Shown here: positions 33,419 through 39,075 of the stretch, in pieces
How positions within the stretch are numbered: the stretch's first letter is position 1
Layout of the letters: each line of letters starts with the position of its first letter
Source: Planctomycetota bacterium
Lineage (GTDB): Bacteria > Planctomycetota > PLA2 > JAEUHO01
NCBI GenBank assembly: GCA_030066775.1
Contig: JASJAY010000059.1
Coordinates: 1-39,075, forward strand
Direction of reading: 5' to 3'
DNA length: 39,075 nt
Position numbers and translations under genes: made by a program
The notes under the pieces: model-generated
What the model was told of the DNA's origin: nothing
Seen by the model: only the letters and a program-made list of their open reading frames with translations
Database searches by the model: none

Positions 33419-34675
33419 ATGCGGTACCTGCCCCTCTCGCTGCTGCTCCTGCTCCTGCTTCCGCTGCCGCTGCGCGCGGACGACGACGCGCCCGCGGCGC
33501 CGGCCGCCCCCGCGGCCAAGACGGCGCCCTCGATCGACCGCATCCGCGCCGACTGCGAGTGGCTCTGCGCGGTCGAGCGCATGGGCCGCAAGGCGTGGGA
33601 GCACCGCGAGGCGAGCGCCGCGTACATCGCGAAGGCGTTCAAGGACGCCGGCCTGCAACCGCTGCCCGGCAAGGCCGACTACTTCGACGACCACGACGTC
33701 GATGCGCCCTTCGACAAGGCACGCAATGTGGTCGGCTGGCTGCCCGGGAAGAAGGCCGGCACGACCAAGGACAAGCCCGGCTCGTACGTGATCCTGTCCG
33801 CGCACTACGACCACCTCGGCGCGTTCCAGCGCAAGACGACGGCCGAGGACGGCACCGAGTCGAGTGAGCTGCTCGTCGCGCCCGGCGCGGACGACAACGC
33901 GTCGGGCACGGCGGCGCTCCTGGAGATCGCGCGCCTGCTCGCGGCCGAGGCGAAGACCAAGCCGCTCGATCGCAGCGTCGTCTTCCTTGCGTTCGACCTG
34001 GAAGAGCAGAACCTGATCGGCAGCCGCGCTTACGCGGCCAAGCCGCCCTTGCCCCTCGATCAGATGGCCGCGTTCGTCACGATGGACCAGCTCGGGCGCT
34101 CGCTGGTGGACGTGACACCCGGCACGCTGTTCCTCATGGGGACGGAGTCGTGCGCGGGGCTCTCGAAGGTCCTCGATGAGCTCGACGCGCCGAAGGGCGG
34201 CAAGAAGCTCATCCTCGGCATCGACTTCCAGCCCGGCTACTCGGACTACGTCCCCTTCAAGGACAAGAAGCTGCCGTACCTCTTCGTCACGAGCGGCACG
34301 TGCGCCGACTACCACGCCGTCACGGACACGCCGGACAAGCTGGAGTGGCCGCACCTCGCGGCGCGTACGGCGTGGTGCCGCGATCTCACCGTGATGCTGG
34401 CGGACGCGAAGCGGACGTTCACCTGGCTCGAAGAGCCCGCCTACCACCCGGAGGAGATGAAGGGCCTGCGCGCCGCGATCGCCGAGGTGGAGAAGGGCGG
34501 CGGCGGGCTGGGGCTGCCCGAGTTCGCGATGGGCATGCTCAAGAACTACGGCGCCTTCCTCGACAAGATCCTCGCCGACGGCGAGGTCACGAAGCAGGAG
34601 CGCATGCAGGCGCGCGCCACGGCGCTGATGCTCTTCAACATGGCTGCCCAGATCGCGCGGCAGGCGAAGCGCTAG
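33419..34675 (+). CDS. exported M28-family zinc aminopeptidase
   Basis: A 418-residue protein with a Leu-rich signal peptide ending near residue 20 (LPLRA) and an Ala/Pro-rich linker. The M28 domain spans about 80-320. The metal ligands and catalytic residues are in order: His/Asp in SAHYDHLG near 122, Asp in PGADDNASG near 158, Glu-Glu in DLEEQNLIGS near 195, Asp in TMDQLGRS near 222, and His in DYHAVTDTPD near 299. It should release N-terminal residues from peptides outside the cytoplasm with two zinc ions. The C-terminal ~90 residues are helical and not part of the core. It appears monocistronic; its stop shares a CTAG with a leftward open frame at 34672. Confidence 0.92.
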   Translation: MRYLPLSLLLLLLLPLPLRADDDAPAAPAAPAAKTAPSIDRIRADCEWLCAVERMGRKAWEHREASAAYIAKAFKDAGLQPLPGKADYFDDHDVDAPFDKARNVVGWLPGKKAGTTKDKPGSYVILSAHYDHLGAFQRKTTAEDGTESSELLVAPGADDNASGTAALLEIARLLAAEAKTKPLDRSVVFLAFDLEEQNLIGSRAYAAKPPLPLDQMAAFVTMDQLGRSLVDVTPGTLFLMGTESCAGLSKVLDELDAPKGGKKLILGIDFQPGYSDYVPFKDKKLPYLFVTSGTCADYHAVTDTPDKLEWPHLAARTAWCRDLTVMLADAKRTFTWLEEPAYHPEEMKGLRAAIAEVEKGGGGLGLPEFAMGMLKNYGAFLDKILADGEVTKQERMQARATALMLFNMAAQIARQAKR

Positions 34676-34878
34676 CGACCGAAGACCGCCTGCTCGACGT
34701 CGGCGCCGTAAGACGTCAGGTCGACCTTCGTGCCGTTGGTCCTCAGCCACGCCGGCAATGGGCACAGTGACCCACCGCCGTCCTCGAACGAGGTAGGGAC
34801 GGCGCCGGTGGGCAATCCGGCCCGGGCGCCGGGAGCCCGCGCCGGTGCCGTGCGGCCCGCGTTCGCCGCCAGGCCTCC
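34672..34878 (-). pseudogene. possible gene remnant (C-terminal fragment)
   Basis: A leftward frame ends at TAG 34672-34674, sharing CTAG with the M28 stop. Its last ~45 residues look protein-like (end TKVDLTSYGADVEQAVFGR), but no ATG or GTG start is found (a TTG at 34815 is possible), and the sequence before about residue 20 of the fragment reads as GC-rich noise. It may be the end of a decayed gene. No family is recognised. Confidence 0.25.
34771..34812. repeat. large hairpin in the gap after the M28 gene
   Basis: CCCACCG-CCGTCC pairs with GGACGGCGCCGGTGGG (3-nt bulge) around an inner CCTCG-AA-CGAGG. There is no U tract, so it may act as an RNA 3'-end stabiliser or weak terminator. It overlaps the remnant frame. 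Confidence 0.4.
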
Positions 34879-35115
34879 TCACGCCCGTTCCTCTAGGTGG
34901 CGGGGCGAGTGCCGTGCGCGAGGCGCGACGTAGATGGTCGCGGTGCGTGTGCTGCATGGCCAGAGCCCACAACTCGAGGTCGCAACGCCGTGCGAGGAGT
35001 GCAGGCGGGCACGCAGATGCCCAGGTGGGTGGTCAGGAGCTCGGTCTCGATGCGCGCGAGGGCCGAGATGGGGGTGCGAGCTCTATAGAACGGCGGTGCG
35101 GATTGAAGTGCCTAT
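34879..35115. other. non-coding or decayed stretch, no gene seen
   Basis: Open frames exist on both strands but none has a start signal or a recognisable domain. Base composition near 35080-35120 is less GC-rich (GATTGAAGTGCCTATGTGTTGTTC), which is where a promoter for the lipoprotein gene at 35116 could lie. Confidence 0.4.
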
Positions 35116-36180
35116 GTGTTGTTCAGTCGTACCCTCGGGGGCGTGACGCAATGTCCGGCTGCTCTCCGTCGCCTGATCGTGGCCGGTTCCCTCGTCCTCT
35201 GCACGTGGATGGCGGGCTGTTGCTGCTGCCCGACCTCCCGCGGGACCTCGGCGCCGCCCGCGGATCGGCTATGCCCAAGTGCGAACCGAGCAAGCGATCC
35301 TCCCGTGAAGCCCTCTCCGGCCATGCGCGAGCTCGCCGGCTTCTACGAGACGATGGTCCACTGGCGACGAAGTCCGTATCTCACGCTCGAGATCCGGCCC
35401 ACGGGGGAGTTCACGATTCGCCTCCTCTACTTCGGGTTGGAAGGTGACGTGCTTCACTCCATCGGACGCGTCCGGATCGACGAACCGGGGCGCGGCACGA
35501 TCCTGCACGAGGTGGACGTCGAAACCCCAGCGCCCCCCGCCCCTCCCCGACGCTTCTCCTTCACGAAGGACACGGTCGACTGGCCGCACATCGGGTTGGC
35601 CATGGGAATGACCGACAAGCACTGGAGGTGGTATCCGGACGCCGAGCTGACGCTGCAGCGCAAGCCGAGCGCGGAGTGGATCCTGGCGAATCCCGGACAG
35701 CCGCATGCACAGGCGCCCCGCCTGCCGCTCTCGGGCCAGGTCGTGGGCGCGCCGCGCCTGTCCGAGATCGAGCTCGAGGTCTTCGAGTGGCCTGCGGAGG
35801 TCGACGACGCAACGCGCGCGCTGGCGGAGCAGCACCTCGAGACGATGCTCGAGGTCGGAGGAGACGACGGCCGTCGGAGCGAGGCGTGGTTCGTCGCTCA
35901 GGGGCGACCGCTCGCCGGTCGTCTGATCTCGGAATTCCCCGAGATCGTGGAGGCGCACTTCTTCCATCGGGACGCACGGGTCCTTCGCGAGGGCATGCTG
36001 CGCTTGGCCGTGTTGGATCGCACGCTGAGCCGGCTGGACGGCACCGTGGCGAGCAAGTGGAAGAGCCGCACGCTGATCACGCAGGTAACCGACCGGATGC
36101 TGGCACTTGCTCGGCTCAAGCGCTGGACCTGGTGGTGGAAGAGCGGCCTCTGGAAGTCGGATCCCGTCGACCCGGAGTGA
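35116..36180 (+). CDS. predicted lipoprotein, unknown function
   Basis: A 354-residue protein. The start is uncertain: GTG 35116 or GTG 35143; both give a hydrophobic segment followed by a lipobox-like WMAGCCCCP, with Cys at about residue 35 from the first GTG. The mature part has a mixed alpha/beta middle (FYETMVHWRRSPYLTLEI) and a helical, Trp-rich end (LKRWTWWWKSGLW). No family is recognised. The gene has slightly more rare codons and lower GC than the acyl-CoA genes. It is followed 158 bp later by another lipoprotein gene. Confidence 0.7.
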   Translation: MLFSRTLGGVTQCPAALRRLIVAGSLVLCTWMAGCCCCPTSRGTSAPPADRLCPSANRASDPPVKPSPAMRELAGFYETMVHWRRSPYLTLEIRPTGEFTIRLLYFGLEGDVLHSIGRVRIDEPGRGTILHEVDVETPAPPAPPRRFSFTKDTVDWPHIGLAMGMTDKHWRWYPDAELTLQRKPSAEWILANPGQPHAQAPRLPLSGQVVGAPRLSEIELEVFEWPAEVDDATRALAEQHLETMLEVGGDDGRRSEAWFVAQGRPLAGRLISEFPEIVEAHFFHRDARVLREGMLRLAVLDRTLSRLDGTVASKWKSRTLITQVTDRMLALARLKRWTWWWKSGLWKSDPVDPE

Positions 36181-36338
36181 CGCCGCCCGCGGGGCGGCGG
36201 CCTGGCCCAAAATTCTGGGAGTCCCTGTCCCCTTCGCCTCCGGGATCGCCGTTCCGGTCCCGAGAGGTCTGACAAGTCCCGATCGCCCTGCGCATCCCTC
36301 CAGTGAGCCCGGATTCTCGGGCCTTCTGGAGTCCCCCG

Positions 36339-36914
36339 ATGATCCGCATCGCGTTCCGTGCCGCCGTGCTCTCGATCCTGTCGACCGCGTTTCTCGCCAC
36401 CGCCGCCTGCGGGGGCGGGGGGGGATCGGGGGGTTCCCCCGAGGTCATGCTGGCCCAGTTCAACAACACGAGTGCCGGCGGGACGGCCATCGCCGCCAAC
36501 TTCGTCGACTTCCGCCTGTCCGGCGGCCTGTTCGGCGGCAGCCACGAAACCCCGATCGCCCCGTTCGTGGGCACGTCCGCGGTCGGGCACGTCCTCACGG
36601 CCAGCCCCACGCACCCCGCGTACGACGACCTCGTGGCGACCCTCACGGATGGCGAGGCGGGCCAGGTCGGTCTGAGGATCCGACCCGGCGGGATGGGAGG
36701 CGCCGGATACGTCGCGAATGAGGATCACTTCTTCGGGACGGGCGACGTGGGCACCTTGATGCCCGATGCCGCCGGGTACGCCATCACCCGCATCGAGATC
36801 GAGATCAACCAGCTCACGCTCGTGTCGCCCGGCAACGACCCCAACGGCGACGGGCAGTGGACCGACTACACCTACGACGTGACCGTGCGTGTCTTCGGTC
36901 AGGCAGCGAACTAG
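36339..36914 (+). CDS. predicted lipoprotein, unknown function
   Basis: A 191-residue protein. ATG 36339 follows CTGGAG. The signal peptide ends in a lipobox (TAACGG, Cys near residue 24), followed by a short Gly/Ser linker (GGGGSGGS). The mature part is beta-rich and contains a PNGDGQWTDY stretch of calcium-binding appearance near residue 170 and a Gly-rich RPGGMGGAGY loop. No family is recognised. An upstream in-frame ATG at 36303 would break the signal peptide, so it is rejected. Confidence 0.75.
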   Translation: MIRIAFRAAVLSILSTAFLATAACGGGGGSGGSPEVMLAQFNNTSAGGTAIAANFVDFRLSGGLFGGSHETPIAPFVGTSAVGHVLTASPTHPAYDDLVATLTDGEAGQVGLRIRPGGMGGAGYVANEDHFFGTGDVGTLMPDAAGYAITRIEIEINQLTLVSPGNDPNGDGQWTDYTYDVTVRVFGQAAN

Positions 36915-37261
36915 CAGCGCGCGCTCCCTGCGTCGCTGGAGGTGTCCCGTGTCGATCGAATCCGCTCACATCCTCGAGCCCTGTAGCGGCCCACGAGTCT
37001 TGACGGGCTCAGTTCCTATGCAATGAAGCCGCAGAGATGCGACGACCCACGCGCGAACTCCGGCGCGCACGCACCGGTGGCCCGACAACCCACCGATTCG
37101 CATGCTGGGCCGCGTCGCGAAGACGCAGGACCGGGAGCCGTCGATCTCCATCGAGGAACCCGACGTGCAGCGTGCCGCCTCAAGGCGGCCGCGCTTCGGG
37201 TGTCGAAGCGGCGCTGCCAAACACCAGTACACTCGGTGGCGGACGATTGGGAGATCAAGAG
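36915..37261. other. 347-bp gap without a convincing gene
   Basis: Several open frames cross it, including a longer upstream frame of the HEAT-repeat gene, but none has a Shine-Dalgarno or domain. A TTGACG at about 37000 is followed by TATGCA too closely (11 nt) for a normal promoter. Nothing else is seen. Confidence 0.45.
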
Positions 37262-38323
37262 ATGTGGAACCGAGTCGCGCTTGTCGTGCTCGCAGGGATC
37301 GCCTGCTTCCCGGCGCCGGTCATGGCCGAGGGGGGGCCGTCCGCCCGGAAGCTGGCGGCTCGGCTCACGGACGGTAACGAGCATCGAGCACGGAACAACC
37401 AGTTGGTGGCGAAGCTCGTTGAGCAGGGTCAGAAGTCGATCGTGCCGCTGCTCCAGTGCGTGAACGACCCCGAGTTCGAGGGACGTGGGTACGCCGCCTG
37501 GGCCCTGGCCGAGGTCGTCCGCAAGACGAAGGCGGATCCGGCGATGGTGGTGCCTGCGCTGCGCGTCGCTGCACAGAGCGACGATGAGTACGTGGGCGCC
37601 CTGGCGCGGTCGGCACTCGGCAGACTGGATGCGTCGCATGCGGCCCAGAGACCTGCACGGAAGCCCAGGTTCGGGCCCAGTCCCTACATCCAGGCGGCGC
37701 TGCAGGAGGCGCCCGGCCCCGACGCCACGATCGAAGAGCTCGTGCGTCGACTCGGAGAGCGTGAGGGACATTGGCAGGAGATCGTTCTGGATCGCATCAT
37801 CGCCCGGGGCGACGCGGCGAAGGAACTGCTGGGAAAGGCGCTGGACGACAAGGCGTTCCCCGCGCGTGCTTATGCGGCGTGGGGTCTTGGACGGGTCCAC
37901 AGGGCCCTCGGCCAGAAGCCCGAGGCCGTGATCGACAAGCTGCGCGGGCTACTCGACGACGACGACAAGAACGTGCGCCACTACGCATCCGCCGGCCTGC
38001 GCGCCCTGGGCCAGGAGACGCCCCTCGGAGACGTGGACGGTCGGAAGCTCAAGTCGGAGACGATCGTGGCGGCGTTAGCCGCGGGACAGCAGTCGGTCAT
38101 GGCGAACAACGTGCTCATAGACCAGATGTTGCTGCACGGCGAGAAGTCTCTGCCGGCCCTGCTCGCCACGTCCAAGGATCCCAAGGCGCCCAATCGCTTC
38201 TACGCCGATTGGGCAATGGCGAAGGTGCTCCGGATGACCGGGCTTCGCCCCAAGGAGCTCGTGACCTACCTGAAGTCACGATACGCCCCCGGACGCTCCC
38301 CGATCAGCATCCTCGGGTTCTAG
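37262..38323 (+). CDS. exported HEAT-repeat protein
   Basis: A 353-residue protein. ATG 37262 follows GGAGATC. Residues 1-22 are a signal peptide (ending VMA). The rest is made of HEAT-like helical repeats: a repeating AAWALAEVVRKT / YAAWGLGRVHRAL / YADWAMAKVLRMTG theme at about residues 77, 205 and 315, each followed by a second helix. HEAT proteins bind other proteins; in Planctomycetes many are exported. No catalytic domain is seen. The start upstream at 37037 is rejected because that part lacks the repeat pattern and a signal peptide. Confidence 0.85.
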   Translation: MWNRVALVVLAGIACFPAPVMAEGGPSARKLAARLTDGNEHRARNNQLVAKLVEQGQKSIVPLLQCVNDPEFEGRGYAAWALAEVVRKTKADPAMVVPALRVAAQSDDEYVGALARSALGRLDASHAAQRPARKPRFGPSPYIQAALQEAPGPDATIEELVRRLGEREGHWQEIVLDRIIARGDAAKELLGKALDDKAFPARAYAAWGLGRVHRALGQKPEAVIDKLRGLLDDDDKNVRHYASAGLRALGQETPLGDVDGRKLKSETIVAALAAGQQSVMANNVLIDQMLLHGEKSLPALLATSKDPKAPNRFYADWAMAKVLRMTGLRPKELVTYLKSRYAPGRSPISILGF

Positions 38324-38507
38324 GAGGATCGTCGACCGTTTGCGTCCGCATGGGGGCGCGACGTCAGGGATCTCGAGGCAGCACGACGTGACTAGCGGCA
38401 CGCGTGGGATCGGCGGGAGTGCCCAGAGGTCTGCAGCCGAGTGTCTAATGCCGTGGGCCGGTGCACCTCTGCAAGAATGATGTCGCTGGGCTTCGAGCCC
38501 ACAGCAT

Positions 38508-39023
38508 CTACGCGCCCGGGATCGCGACGACCTGGTGGGGGAGATCCTCGTCTTCGAGGATGTCCTTGAGGCTCTGCCAGTCGTTCGCCTCGTGGCCGAT
38601 GAAGTCGCTCGCGGCGTCACCGCAGATGATCACCTCGGGCGCGTCGAACGCCTGAGCCAGCTCGAGCGACTCGCGCCCGATGATCTGACGTGCGCGCGGG
38701 TCTTCCTCGAACGCCTCGTACTCGTCGTTGCGGCACAGGATCACGAAGCCGGGGAAGAGCGTGAAGTTGCCGCTGCGCAGCGGGATCTTCGTGCGCACGA
38801 TCGTCTTGTCGCCCTTGAGCGTCTCGCCGAGGTCCTCGGCGGAGACGTCGGTCGGCACGCGCTTCGGCCACGCCTCCATCTCGACGTTCATCAGCTCGAC
38901 CTCGATCTCCGAGGTCTCCGGCCCGTCGATGTTGTGGAAGCCCGGGCCCGTGATGACCTCGAGCAGGGCGCGCGTGGCGCCGCCCAGCGTGCGCGTGGTG
39001 GGGATGAGGATCTCGATCGACAC
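38508..39023 (-). CDS. unrecognised 171-residue protein
   Basis: No signal peptide and no membrane span. The N-terminus (SIEILIPTTRTLGGATRALLEVITGPG) is strand-rich, and RTKIPLRSGNFTLFPGFVILCRNDEYEAFEED suggests a compact alpha/beta fold. The tail DAPEVIICGDAASDFIGHEANDWQSLKDILEDEDLPHQVVAIPG is acidic and ordered. I cannot name a family. GTG 39023 is the only plausible start in frame. The upstream gene on this strand, if any, lies outside the window. A 184-bp gap separates it from the HEAT gene; it contains a small 6-bp stem (38487-38501). Confidence 0.75.
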   Translation of the reverse strand: MSIEILIPTTRTLGGATRALLEVITGPGFHNIDGPETSEIEVELMNVEMEAWPKRVPTDVSAEDLGETLKGDKTIVRTKIPLRSGNFTLFPGFVILCRNDEYEAFEEDPRARQIIGRESLELAQAFDAPEVIICGDAASDFIGHEANDWQSLKDILEDEDLPHQVVAIPGA

Positions 39024-39075
39024 AGGCGCATGATCCCCGGTGGCGCGTCGCGGGCCGCAGGAAAGCCCCGAGGCT

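Noticed and set aside
38481..38510. Possible tRNA or tmRNA fragment (TTCGA arm) near the HEAT gene end
   Set aside because: The stem is only about 6 bp, the loop is out of register with a T arm, and no other arm or CCA is present.

Overview
The window is a GC-rich, gene-dense bacterial chromosome segment. The best guess for its source is Planctomycetota or a similar deep-branching, multi-domain-rich phylum. Supporting signs are an ECF sigma factor co-encoded with a very large Ser/Thr kinase carrying a Planctomycete-style N-terminal extension, a redoxin / cytochrome c / copper-monooxygenase-like protein, several c-type haem (CxxCH) proteins, many lipoproteins, and a SUI1/YciH homologue. This placement is inference; there is no rRNA gene or marker in the window to fix it. 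I see no insertion sequence, prophage or CRISPR array.
Layout. 1-5816 (leftward): a TPR-CHAT protease gene followed, 2 bp later, by a run of at least three exported subtilisin-like protease genes, the last cut by the window edge. This is the most system-like locus here. Its upstream region (5817-6414) holds two related palindromes. 6415-7467: an exported protein of unknown function with a strong terminator. 7644-10142: ECF sigma, zinc-finger anti-sigma, and an HtrA/PDZ protein that has lost its catalytic triad and gained a CxxCH haem motif. 10139-16742 (leftward): ECF sigma, a 1301-aa kinase-ATPase-TPR regulator, then the redoxin/cytochrome/monooxygenase-like protein. 16826-25607: housekeeping and mixed genes: SUI1, tRNA-Arg(CCU), a D-cysteine desulfhydrase-like enzyme, a SpoIIE/PP2C phosphatase, a mono-haem cytochrome, argS, an hxlB-pyrK pair, a NUDIX-HD fusion, and two small membrane proteins. 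25651-25850: a candidate small RNA on the minus strand with CCUCC repeats and a clear intrinsic terminator. 26054-33372: acyl-CoA metabolism (thiolase, 3-hydroxyacyl-CoA dehydrogenase, two acyl-CoA dehydrogenases, MeaB and the B12-binding mutase subunit), interrupted by a leftward rhomboid protease and a lipoprotein. 33419-38323: an M28 peptidase, two lipoproteins and a HEAT-repeat protein, mostly exported, with looser spacing. 38508-39023: an unrecognised 171-aa protein.
How genes may work together. The CHAT/subtilase operon suggests a protease cascade or a stress/defence module with a cytoplasmic sensor protease and exported effector proteases. The two ECF systems show two control logics side by side: one by a zinc anti-sigma factor, one by a kinase. 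The acyl-CoA genes fit degradation of short or branched acyl-CoAs feeding a B12-dependent mutase whose large subunit lies outside the window. Across the window, many genes that head transcription units carry a TANNNT -10-like hexamer 6-9 nt before the start codon and no Shine-Dalgarno sequence, which suggests widespread leaderless transcription.
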